Of a stretch of 52,300 nt of DNA, positions 8,210 through 15,527 are shown one piece after another. Numbering within the stretch: the stretch's first letter is position 1; the number at the start of each line of letters is the position of its first letter. The notes below the pieces were generated by a model. It was not told the origin of the DNA. It made no database searches and saw nothing but the letters and a program-made list of their open reading frames with translations. The DNA is from a virus: IMG/VR virus record IMGVR_UViG_3300023174_000229, positions 1 through 52,300 of that record, one strand, 5' to 3'. Made by a program: the position numbers and the translations under genes.

Positions 8210-11200
8210 TCCTAAAGCTTATTTGGCTGAAGAGGAAAAACTTGAAAAAGCTTTTGACCCTAAAGCTTATTTAGCTGAAGAAGAAAAACCAAAACCCCCT
8301 CCTCTTGTTCCTGAGAAGGACAAGGGCTTTGGCACGTTCAATCCTATGGCTGCTAAAGCTGCTCAACAACAAAAGAAAAGGGAAGAGAACGTCAATCCTA
8401 ATGAAATTTCTTTTGATAGTTTATATAAAGATGACAAATACTTTAATACCATTTCACAGTTTTTAAAAGACAGGGGTGGAAATAAAGCAGTTGAAGGAAA
8501 GTCTAAAGAAGACATTGCTAAAGACTTTATGTCTTATATGCGTCTTTCTGGTGGAGCCAGCGAAAGAAAAATTGTAAGTGAGCTTTCTTTTTTAAACAGC
8601 GCTACACCAGAGCAAGCTGTAAGAACAGCAGAAGCTCGTCAAATTACAGATAATGTAGCAAGTTTTCTAAGTAAGAAAGGACAACCCGGATTTGCTCCTG
8701 TTGTAGATTATCTGTATGGGTCAATGGCCCCGTGGGAAAGCCCTACTAATTTAGCAACAATGGGCGCTGGTTATTGGGCGACAGCGGCTGTAAAGAAAGC
8801 GGCTGTTGATGTTGGTCTTAAAGTAGCTCTTAGACAAAATTTAGGGAAAGTGGCTTTATCACCAACTATTTCTGGTGTATCTAGTGGTTCTGATAATGTT
8901 TCTCTACAAAAGCAAGAACTACAAATTGGTATTGGCACTGCTGAAAAGAAAGTGGAAGATTTAAAGAACCAATGGGATCAACTTAGTAGAGAAGATCAGC
9001 TTAAGAACGAAAAGAAATTTGTCGATGCTTATGAACAAGCAGTGGCAGAGTTAGTGAATGCTAAAAAGAGAAACGTGAGTGCTGGTCAAGTAGCAGCCGC
9101 TGCTGGTGTTGGTGCTGCTGCTGACGTTGTGTTGGGCGGTGTACCGGCTCTAGCAGCCTCTGTAACAACGCCAAAGACCCTTAAGAGTATGCTACCCCCT
9201 CGCACTCCTTTAACGCCTCCTACAGGCCCATCTGGTACGGCTAAACCTTCGTCCACTACTGCTGGTATTGAGTTTATGTCTGGCAAAGAAATAAAAAAAC
9301 AATTACAAGCAGATAAAGACTTTGACTTATTTGAAGGTAGGGCAAAGCTTGATGTACAAGGCAGCCCCACTGATGTAGCTAAAATGCAGGTAAGGCAAAA
9401 TGTCAATAAGAAAGCAATTGACATTGCTGTCAACATTTGGCAACAAGCTCCAGAGTTTAAGCCATTAAAAGATGAACGAATTGGCGATGCTATTAGAAGA
9501 ACAATTAGAGATGTAGACATCATTGATGATCAAGCCTTTGAGCAATCGCTGAAAGATGCTGGTGTGTCTGCTGTTGACTTTGCAAGGATGATGGGTACTA
9601 CAGCAAGTGATGCAGGTAAGACATTGCAACAATTGTCTGTTGTTGCTCGTATGGAAAACAAACTAAAAGCAATTGATCCAGCAGCGGCTAAAGAAATTGA
9701 TGCGTTGTATGGAAAGAGTTCTATTGAAGGACCATTCTCTTTGTTATGGGACGGTGTTAAGAAGCTAGATAGAAACTTAAAAGCCATTATGACTTCTCAG
9801 CTTTCTACTACTATTGCCAACGCTTTCTCTACAGCTAATGTATACACATTCAAAGCTGCATCAGAGCTAATTGAATCAGCGTTGTATAGAACAGGTCAAA
9901 CACTGGAAGAAGTTGTTACTGGAAAGCCAGTGACAGGAACATTTAAGAGTGGGCTTGAGGGTGTTTGGAAAGACGCAACTAGAGGTATTTTCTATCTAAA
10001 GAATGCTGGTCTTTCTGCTGAAATTACAGATGAATTGTTAAAGAATAGTAAAAGTCTTAATAGCCTAATCACTAGAACTGTTGGTGAAAATGCTCCAGAT
10101 GAAATCATAAAGCCTATTAGATTTTTAAACACATTGAATTCAGCACAGGATGCTTTCTTTAGGAAAGCTATGTTTGCTGCTACTGTAGACAAGCAACTTA
10201 GTAGAGTTGGTTTGGACATGTATCAGCTTATTGCTGATGATAAAATCATACCAACTTCTGTTCTTAAGAATGCTACTAATGAAGCGTTAAGAGCAACAAT
10301 GAGCGGTATGCCAGAGAATACTCTTTTGAAGGGTGCTGTAAAAGCCATTGAAATGGCTGGCCCAATTGGTTCTGTGTTTGCTCCATTCCCTAAATTTATG
10401 GCTAATGCTCTTGAATGGCAAATGAAATATATGCCAACAAGTCTAGGCACTGGTGCGGTGGATATTACTAGGGGTATTAATCTTCTTAAAAACAATGAAG
10501 CAGAAGGAAGAAAACTTCTTATGTCTGGTTATGACAAGGTAGCTAGTGGTACTGTAGGTACTGCTATGCTCTACACTGCTATTAAAATCAGAGAAGAAAA
10601 TCAAGATAAGAAGTTTTATGAAGTTGGTGGAGGAGATGGTCCCCCTGTAGATGCTAGAGTGTTATTCCCGTGGGCTGGTTACTTAGCCATTGCTGATCTG
10701 TATGTTAAAGCTAAAGAACAAAAGATAGACCAATTTGATTGGCAAGGATTTAAAGACACTGTGGCAGGATTTAAAATACCACAAGGTGCTACAGCTTTTG
10801 GTATGGATAAACTTGTTGAGTATTTCACTGATGCTGGAACAGCAAGGGGAGATGCCAATGCAGAAGAAAGAACAACTGCCGCTATTGGAAGATTTGTTGG
10901 TGAATATTTAGGCAGGGGTTTGGTTCCTCTGCAACAATTTAGTACACTGGTTGGTGCTTTTGATAGAGGTGAAAACCTACCAAGAGACTTTAAGCAAGTA
11001 CCAGCAGGAGATGAAGGGTTTTGGTCTTCAATGGGTAAGACGCTACAAAGCAAAACCCCAATATTGAAGCAAGGGCTTCCAGAAAAAACAGAAGCCACTA
11101 AGAAAGAATCTGAATATGATGACAGTGGTTTGTTGAAAATGTTCACTGCTATTCGCGTTCAGAAAACTCCTAATGAATTGGAGAGAGAGCTTAATAGACT

Positions 11201-12008
11201 CAATATACCAAGTAATAAAGTGTTCTCATCCACTGGCGATCCTGTTATTGATGCTCAAGCTAAAAAGATATTGGCTCCTCAGTTGTTGGATAAGATGTAT
11301 CCAGCATTGAAAAACGACAGGCTATTCCAGCAAGGCGATGATGACGTTAAGCGCAGCATGCTTGAAGACTATCTATCAAGAGAACAAGCAGCCGCTAAGA
11401 AAGCTGCCATTGGTTTTGATGTAGATAAACAAAAAGAAGAAGGGAAACAGTCTAGAATCTTTGCTATTCAATATGGTAAACTATCTGCTCCTGATCAAAG
11501 AAGAACAGCAGAGATGTATAAAGACTTTACCGGAAAAGACTTATCAGAAACAAAAGACTATCAAGGTGCAATGTTAATCTACCAAGATATTAATAGAATG
11601 ACTAAACCTTCTTCTACCAAAAAGTTTAATAAGGGTGGTTTAGCTTCTAGGGAATTATCAGATGAAGAAATATCTAATAGATTAGAATGGCAAAATATGC
11701 AAAAAATAAAGAGAGAAGCTGGAGCACCGGGATATAAAGGGCTTGGTTATTTTGGAGAAATATCTTCTGTAGACAAAAAAGGTAGACCAGCACGTTCAAC
11801 TGAAATAGCAGGAGAAGCAGAAGGTATCCATTTTCCTTTATTGGTTCCGACACTAACAAAAAAAGAAATAGACCTTTTGGTGTCTGGTAAAAAACCAACT
11901 AATGAAATTTGGGATAAAGCATATGAACATGCTTTAATGCGTGGACGTAGCGGTAAAGATCCTTTTGCAACGCAATATGATAAGAGATATAAAGTACCAA
12001 ATAATTAG
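8187..12008 (+). CDS. Giant internal virion/ejection protein with C-terminal phage domain
   Basis: A 1273-residue protein. The N-terminus repeats AFDPKAYLAEEEK twice, 16 residues apart. Residues about 190-340 contain small hydrophobic or amphipathic segments and a Pro/Thr-rich linker; long helices follow. A KGGLAS motif near residue 1153 precedes a C-terminal domain with Y-K-G-L-G-Y-F-G-E, F-P-L-L-V-P-T-L-T, K-P-T-N-E and a final A-x-x-R-x-x-S-G-K-D-P-F-A segment. I recognise that last domain as recurrent at the ends of phage structural proteins. Size and position match podoviral ejection proteins (compare T7 gp16 or P22 gp16/20 by context), but no lysozyme motif was seen. Confidence 0.65.
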   Translation: MATTLAFDPKAYLAEEEKLEKAFDPKAYLAEEEKPKPPPLVPEKDKGFGTFNPMAAKAAQQQKKREENVNPNEISFDSLYKDDKYFNTISQFLKDRGGNKAVEGKSKEDIAKDFMSYMRLSGGASERKIVSELSFLNSATPEQAVRTAEARQITDNVASFLSKKGQPGFAPVVDYLYGSMAPWESPTNLATMGAGYWATAAVKKAAVDVGLKVALRQNLGKVALSPTISGVSSGSDNVSLQKQELQIGIGTAEKKVEDLKNQWDQLSREDQLKNEKKFVDAYEQAVAELVNAKKRNVSAGQVAAAAGVGAAADVVLGGVPALAASVTTPKTLKSMLPPRTPLTPPTGPSGTAKPSSTTAGIEFMSGKEIKKQLQADKDFDLFEGRAKLDVQGSPTDVAKMQVRQNVNKKAIDIAVNIWQQAPEFKPLKDERIGDAIRRTIRDVDIIDDQAFEQSLKDAGVSAVDFARMMGTTASDAGKTLQQLSVVARMENKLKAIDPAAAKEIDALYGKSSIEGPFSLLWDGVKKLDRNLKAIMTSQLSTTIANAFSTANVYTFKAASELIESALYRTGQTLEEVVTGKPVTGTFKSGLEGVWKDATRGIFYLKNAGLSAEITDELLKNSKSLNSLITRTVGENAPDEIIKPIRFLNTLNSAQDAFFRKAMFAATVDKQLSRVGLDMYQLIADDKIIPTSVLKNATNEALRATMSGMPENTLLKGAVKAIEMAGPIGSVFAPFPKFMANALEWQMKYMPTSLGTGAVDITRGINLLKNNEAEGRKLLMSGYDKVASGTVGTAMLYTAIKIREENQDKKFYEVGGGDGPPVDARVLFPWAGYLAIADLYVKAKEQKIDQFDWQGFKDTVAGFKIPQGATAFGMDKLVEYFTDAGTARGDANAEERTTAAIGRFVGEYLGRGLVPLQQFSTLVGAFDRGENLPRDFKQVPAGDEGFWSSMGKTLQSKTPILKQGLPEKTEATKKESEYDDSGLLKMFTAIRVQKTPNELERELNRLNIPSNKVFSSTGDPVIDAQAKKILAPQLLDKMYPALKNDRLFQQGDDDVKRSMLEDYLSREQAAAKKAAIGFDVDKQKEEGKQSRIFAIQYGKLSAPDQRRTAEMYKDFTGKDLSETKDYQGAMLIYQDINRMTKPSSTKKFNKGGLASRELSDEEISNRLEWQNMQKIKREAGAPGYKGLGYFGEISSVDKKGRPARSTEIAGEAEGIHFPLLVPTLTKKEIDLLVSGKKPTNEIWDKAYEHALMRGRSGKDPFATQYDKRYKVPNN

Positions 12009-12021
12009 GAGCAAAACGGTA

Positions 12022-12288
12022 ATGCCTAAATCAACACCAAGAAAGCTGGAATATCAAAAGGCTTACAACGCTAAACCATCAGAAGTGGAGAAGCGTGTTA
12101 AGAATAATGCAGCTAGAAGAGAAGCTATTAAAGCAGGGAAGGTTGCTGTTGGTGATGGTAAAGACGTTGCACATAAAAGATCTCTAAACAATGGTGGCGG
12201 TAACCACCCATCCAATCTAAAAGTAGAACCAAAGAGAACTAATAGAGGTTGGAGAAAAGGATCTGCCAGCTACAATCCAGATAAATAA
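12022..12288 (+). CDS. Small HNH-like protein
   Basis: An 88-residue basic protein, start chosen at ATG 12022, with AGGAG about 11 nt upstream. The C-terminal half carries D-V-A-H-K-R-S-L-N-N-G-G-G-N-H-P-S-N-L-K, which resembles the core of minimal HNH proteins (D-x-D-H-K-x-P-L-x-x-G-G-S-N-x-x-x-N-L). The first His of the usual DH pair is present, but the pair is A-H here rather than D-H, so nuclease activity is uncertain. It is the last rightward gene before the tRNA, and its stop codon abuts the 3' end of that tRNA on the other strand. Confidence 0.65.
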   Translation: MPKSTPRKLEYQKAYNAKPSEVEKRVKNNAARREAIKAGKVAVGDGKDVAHKRSLNNGGGNHPSNLKVEPKRTNRGWRKGSASYNPDK

Positions 12289-12364
12289 TGGCCCACCCGA
12301 TAGGAATCGAACCTATGACCCACAGCTTAGAAGGCTGTTGCTCTATCCACTGAGCTACGGGCAG
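12289..12364 (-). tRNA. tRNA-Arg (anticodon UCU)
   Basis: Read on the minus strand the 76 nt fold fully: acceptor CTGCCCG pairs with CGGGTGG (two G-U pairs), D arm GCTC/GAGC, anticodon arm ACAGC/GCTGT with loop CTTCTAA (anticodon TCT), variable loop GGGTC, T arm ATAGG/CCTAT with loop TTCGATT, discriminator G and an encoded CCA at 12291-12289. It would read AGA, a codon that looks frequent throughout the window. The gene is complete, so it is a phage tRNA rather than an att remnant. Its last base is adjacent to the stop codon of the convergent gene. Confidence 0.95.
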
Positions 12365-12370
12365 AAAAAA

Positions 12371-12434
12371 TACCGATCGGGAATATTTTGGCTATATCTT
12401 GTATAAATAACTAAAATAATTACCGAACGGGAAT
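12371..12434. repeat. Pair of 14-bp direct repeats between tRNA and first leftward gene end
   Basis: TACCGATCGGGAAT (12371-12384) and TACCGAACGGGAAT (12421-12434) differ by one base and lie 50 bp apart. The first contains the palindrome CCGATCGG. They lie in the short AT-rich gap just 5' of the tRNA and reach into the stop codon of the upstream minus-strand gene. They could be a tRNA promoter or processing element, or an operator; I see no other copies. Confidence 0.7.
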
Positions 12435-12637
12435 TAAGCCCCTAACTCACCATCCCATTCATCCCATTGTCTAATATAGAAGTGTTTACCAAACTCTTTA
12501 ATTAGACTTTTGGGATACCCTTCCTTAATAAGCCATTCATTGAAGTTAAAACCTTCCTTGTCTAGCTCTTCTTTTTCAATAAGTTTAGGAAACCCATAGT
12601 TCCAACCGGACGGTGGATCAATCCACATTTTGCTCAT
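12434..12637 (-). CDS. Small phage protein of unknown function
   Basis: A 67-residue protein starting at ATG 12637, chosen because AGAGG lies 6 nt upstream; the longer upstream frame has no ribosome site. It is rich in Trp and acidic residues (N-W/Y-G-F-P-K-L, F-N-E-W-L-I, R-Q-W-D-E-W-D-G). I do not recognise a domain. It overlaps the preceding minus-strand gene by 20 nt and ends the leftward operon just before the tRNA. Confidence 0.6.
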   Translation of the reverse strand: MSKMWIDPPSGWNYGFPKLIEKEELDKEGFNFNEWLIKEGYPKSLIKEFGKHFYIRQWDEWDGELGA

Positions 12638-12818
12638 GATTTGCCTCTTTCTGTTTAAGCTGGTACAAGTTGACATAGTAGCCCCTGTCGTATCCACGTT
12701 GCCATTCCTTTCCTTGAATTGTTTCAGGGTCATAATTGTTCACCATCCAGTTGTTAAAGAATGCTCGATAGCCTTGATCAAACTGAATACTCAATGGAGG
12801 CAAGCGTTCTGCTTTCAT
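12618..12818 (-). CDS. Small phage protein of unknown function
   Basis: A 66-residue protein with an AAGGA site upstream and an ATGA overlap with the stop of the nuclease-like gene before it, so translation is likely coupled. It contains a Y-R-A-F-F-N-N-W segment and G-Y-D-R-G-Y-Y, with charged ends. No known domain is evident. Its conserved-looking start signals support a real gene. Confidence 0.6.
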   Translation of the reverse strand: MKAERLPPLSIQFDQGYRAFFNNWMVNNYDPETIQGKEWQRGYDRGYYVNLYQLKQKEANHEQNVD

Positions 12819-13291
12819 ATCGTTTCCTTTAGTTGAGAAATTTTAAGGTTGTAACAACTAGATTTTACGACATACCCATTAGACGGGTCAATGGTTCCCT
12901 TCTCCATAAAGACAGCATCTTCAAAATATTGTTGCTTGTTGTATACACCTAAGTACCAACCAACAGACAAGTCTTTTTTAACGCGAACAAATGCATAGTA
13001 GTGGCATTTTTGATTTGGGTTAAAAGCAGCAATGGAGCAATCGTATGTAGGCAGTGGCGCTACACTAGTTGATTTTGTTTTTACATCAATCAACGTGCCG
13101 TTAGGCAATACCAAGTCATAGTCATAGGTGTTTTCTAATACACCACCCAATACTTCTTGTGCAATGGCTTCTCCAATAAAGCCCACAATGTTCCCTCCTC
13201 CACCAGTAATTGAGTTGTTCAGCTTACCCATTGCCACACTCTTTTCCCGTGCTTCCAAGAGCATACTATCGCTGATAATATGCTCTATCAT
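12815..13291 (-). CDS. PD-(D/E)XK nuclease-like protein
   Basis: A 158-residue protein starting at ATG 13291, which overlaps the nrdB stop (ATGA). It shows the restriction-fold nuclease pattern: E41 in G-F-I-G-E, D59 in Y-D-Y-D-L and D69-V-K71 in I-D-V-K-T-K. An N-terminal G-G-G-G-N loop and a C-terminal S-C-Y-N-L-K-I-S motif match a family I recognise in many phages and usually annotated only as hypothetical. It might act in host DNA breakdown, branch resolution or replication. Its place in the RNR operon fits DNA metabolism; the exact substrate is unknown. Confidence 0.7.
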   Translation of the reverse strand: MIEHIISDSMLLEAREKSVAMGKLNNSITGGGGNIVGFIGEAIAQEVLGGVLENTYDYDLVLPNGTLIDVKTKSTSVAPLPTYDCSIAAFNPNQKCHYYAFVRVKKDLSVGWYLGVYNKQQYFEDAVFMEKGTIDPSNGYVVKSSCYNLKISQLKETI

Positions 13292-14232
13292 GCTTGTCCC
13301 CATACATCATCCCAACTACCTGTTACAGCCCCTTTAGCATAGTCTGTAACGCGCTGTTCAAAGAAGTTTGTATGGGAAGTTCCTAACATACCATCAACCC
13401 ACGGCAAAGGATTCTTCTTAATCTTGAAGATTCCTCTCATACCCATAGCAATTAGTCGCCTGTCTGCGATGTATCTAATATATGATTTAACTTCTTCCTT
13501 GTTGAGTCCCTCGATATCTCCGCTGATACCAAAAGCCAAATCAACAAAGCCATCTTCAAGCGTAACCATTTCAGTTGCAATCTTTTTAATATCTTCTGGT
13601 GTTGTCTCATGCATATTCTCCTTAACGTATTCACGATAGAGCTTAATCATGCCTTCAGCATGTTGAGTCTCATCGACAATAGACCAAGAAATAATCTGCC
13701 CCAATCCCTTAAGCTTGCCATGTCTTGCAAAGTTTAAGAGCATAACAAAGCTGGAAAACAATTGCATACCTTCTCCGAATGCGGAGATGATGGCAATCTT
13801 TTCAGCCATTGGTGAACAAGAAAGCCTTTCAAAGTAGTCATGCTTATCCACCATTTCTTTGTATTCAAGAAACTCATTGTATGTAGATTCTGGTAGTCCC
13901 AATGTCTCAATGAGATGGGCATAAGCCGCTACATGTAACGCTTCTCTGGCGGCAAAACCACTAAGCATCATCTTGATTTCTGGATGGTTGAACATTGGAA
14001 TGTAATGCTCATGATAGCCAGAGCCAATGTCAATGTCTCCTTGAACAAAGAAGCGCAAAATCTTTGTGAGAAGTTGCTTTTCTTTTTCTGTTAGCTTTTC
14101 TTTGTAGTCTTTAACATCCTCAGACATAGGCACTTCTGTATGGAGCCAATGGCTTTGTTCATGTTGAAGCCAAGCGTCATACGCCCACGGGTATGAAAAA
14201 GGTTTGAATGTGAGTCTATAGTCAGTAAGCAT
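13288..14232 (-). CDS. nrdB: Ribonucleotide reductase class Ia, small (beta) subunit
   Basis: A 314-residue di-iron protein that forms the tyrosyl radical needed by NrdA to reduce ribonucleotides to deoxyribonucleotides. The ligands can be placed: D66, E97, H100, E154, E188 and H191, with the radical tyrosine Y104 seven residues after E97, the same spacing as in the E. coli enzyme. The start at ATG 14232 is chosen for its GGAGG 8 nt upstream; an in-frame ATG 15 nt earlier has none. nrdA is about 1.3 kb upstream in the same operon, separated by five small genes, an unusual interruption of the pair. Confidence 0.93.
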   Translation of the reverse strand: MLTDYRLTFKPFSYPWAYDAWLQHEQSHWLHTEVPMSEDVKDYKEKLTEKEKQLLTKILRFFVQGDIDIGSGYHEHYIPMFNHPEIKMMLSGFAAREALHVAAYAHLIETLGLPESTYNEFLEYKEMVDKHDYFERLSCSPMAEKIAIISAFGEGMQLFSSFVMLLNFARHGKLKGLGQIISWSIVDETQHAEGMIKLYREYVKENMHETTPEDIKKIATEMVTLEDGFVDLAFGISGDIEGLNKEEVKSYIRYIADRRLIAMGMRGIFKIKKNPLPWVDGMLGTSHTNFFEQRVTDYAKGAVTGSWDDVWGQA

Positions 14233-14318
14233 TACCAATGCCTCCATGTGTTTGCAATAATGTGGATGCAGGTAATCATTTCGACAACCCACATTATAAT
14301 CTGAACTTTTGTAGGCAA

Positions 14319-14543
14319 TTATTGCCCGTCACCAAGTAAATAAGCAACCATATCATAAGAACTATTCGCCATGCTATCCAGCAGTACAGCAAAAAATTCA
14401 TCACTTGGGAATCCATCATATTCGTTAAACATCCGACCATCTCCCGCACTTACCACATTGCCAGTTAATTCGGTCAGTGTAGTAATGACGTTTGATTTGA
14501 CCATTATGGAACCAATCGCACCACCATTTTGCAATCCAGTCAA
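14319..14543 (-). CDS. Small phage protein of unknown function
   Basis: About 74 residues if it starts with TTG at 14543, a codon that overlaps the previous stop (TTGA). An ATG at 14504 would give a shorter product, but neither start has a clear Shine-Dalgarno. The C-terminus is acidic (D-G-F-P-S-D-E-F-F and Y-L-L-G-D-G-Q). No family is recognised. After it comes an 86-bp gap with a TATAAT-like box before nrdB. Confidence 0.45.
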   Translation of the reverse strand: MTGLQNGGAIGSIMVKSNVITTLTELTGNVVSAGDGRMFNEYDGFPSDEFFAVLLDSMANSSYDMVAYLLGDGQ

Positions 14544-14824
14544 CCACCGTTTTTCTCCCGCAATTTGGCTTCAATGGCGCGTTCGTAATTTAAGAACTCA
14601 GATTGACCGTATTGGTTATGATGTTGATCATAAAGATTGTGAATTTCCTCATCAGTCAGCCCGACCCATTCCCGTTGTTCTTCAACACGGGAAGTATAGG
14701 GCAAAGCGTCGTTTCCATCAACAGCCCATACCACAGGCGCCCGATTATAAAGCTTTTCTTCTGGTATTTCCTGAGTAACCAATTTATCCCCGTCAAACCA
14801 TACTTTAATGGCGTGTATGCTCAT
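14540..14824 (-). CDS. Small phage protein with GLTDEE/LREKN tail domain
   Basis: A 94-residue protein whose start overlaps the previous stop (ATGA). Its C-terminal half carries R-E-W-V-G-L-T-D-E-E-I and ends in I-E-A-K-L-R-E-K-N, a module I recognise from short proteins of betaproteobacterial phages and prophages. The neighbouring upstream gene ends in a related module, so the two share a paralogous C-terminal domain. Function is unknown. Local GC content looks higher than in the flanking genes, suggesting recent acquisition. Confidence 0.65.
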   Translation of the reverse strand: MSIHAIKVWFDGDKLVTQEIPEEKLYNRAPVVWAVDGNDALPYTSRVEEQREWVGLTDEEIHNLYDQHHNQYGQSEFLNYERAIEAKLREKNGG

Positions 14825-15114
14825 GTGTTCTTCTCCTTTAACCTAGCCTCAACCGCCGAACACAAGCCTTCCCAACTGTGTTGCTCTGCCGCCAATTCTT
14901 GTCTGTTTTTATCCGTCAGCCCGACCCACTGGCGCTGTGGGCAGCAATGACCGCACCGGGGGCAGTCAATCATTAACTCCTGTTCTGGTTGCGCCAGCCT
15001 ATCGCGTAGGGCATTGATAGCGGCATGAATCAACTTGTCTTCAGCCTCCGTTGTTTCGGTATAGATGTATTCCAAAGCATCCAGCGCCTGTTGCATAAGT
15101 TCGCGGTCAGTCAT
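14821..15114 (-). CDS. Small phage protein with Cys cluster and GLTD/LKEKN tail domain
   Basis: A 97-residue protein. ATG 15114 is preferred because GGAG lies 8 nt upstream. The N-terminus M-T-D-R-E-L-M-Q-Q-A-L-D-A-L-E is a motif I associate with small proteins of Burkholderiales phages. A C-P-R-C-G-H-C-C cluster could bind zinc, and the C-terminus contains Q-W-V-G-L-T-D and A-R-L-K-E-K-N, related to the downstream gene. Function is unknown. Confidence 0.65.
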   Translation of the reverse strand: MTDRELMQQALDALEYIYTETTEAEDKLIHAAINALRDRLAQPEQELMIDCPRCGHCCPQRQWVGLTDKNRQELAAEQHSWEGLCSAVEARLKEKNT

Positions 15115-15124
15115 GTGTCTTCTC

Positions 15125-15325
15125 CTATGAAAGACCAAAATATCGTTTAATTAAATCACCGGCTTTATATGGCTCAGCAGTTTCAGCTAACGTCGCACAT
15201 TCATAAGCAATAAGACGAGCAAACTTTTCAATCTCTCTGGAGTTTTGAATAGCAACCCCGTCTTTATCAAATCCCGCTGTTGGAAATCCAGCTTCAAGAG
15301 CCAATTCTTTAATGATTGAATTCAT
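15125..15325 (-). CDS. Small phage protein of unknown function
   Basis: A 66-residue protein; ATG 15325 has GGGAG 6 nt upstream and overlaps the previous stop (ATGA). The middle segment E-K-F-A-R-L-I-A-Y-E-C-A and the end I-K-R-Y-F-G-L match a pattern common in short phage proteins (FA-L-I-ECA...I--HFG) of unknown role. It is part of the cluster between nrdA and nrdB. Confidence 0.6.
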   Translation of the reverse strand: MNSIIKELALEAGFPTAGFDKDGVAIQNSREIEKFARLIAYECATLAETAEPYKAGDLIKRYFGLS

Positions 15326-15525
15326 AGCCAACTCCCTTTAAGAACATATTTTTTCTTGCCTTTTTCCCATACATCAATCTGCCGTTCCTTAAGCTTTAAA
15401 CGCTTAGCATAATAACGGGCACGGCCTAAATGTTTAGTTGCAATAAAGTTTCTGCCGCCGCCTTTGGGGTAATCAATCCACCGGCAACATACATAATATA
15501 GTTTCTTGGACCAGCAGTGTTTCAT
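15322..15525 (-). CDS. Small basic protein of unknown function
   Basis: A 67-residue basic protein right after nrdA, with GAGGGG upstream of ATG 15525. It contains K-G-G-G-R-N-F-I-A-T-K and a helical stretch rich in Lys/Arg. It could bind nucleic acid, but no domain is recognised. Its end overlaps the next gene by 4 nt. Confidence 0.55.
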   Translation of the reverse strand: MKHCWSKKLYYVCCRWIDYPKGGGRNFIATKHLGRARYYAKRLKLKERQIDVWEKGKKKYVLKGSWL

Positions 15526-15527
15526 CT

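Noticed and set aside
12289-12364. tRNA-Arg as the integrase attachment site
   Set aside because: The tRNA is complete with CCA and has no partial copy in the window; no evidence of an att core beyond the unexplained 14-bp repeats.
14293-14318. TATAAT box with TTGCCT upstream, as a possible nrdB promoter on the minus strand
   Set aside because: The spacer is only 14 bp and no better -35 box is present; not strong enough to annotate.
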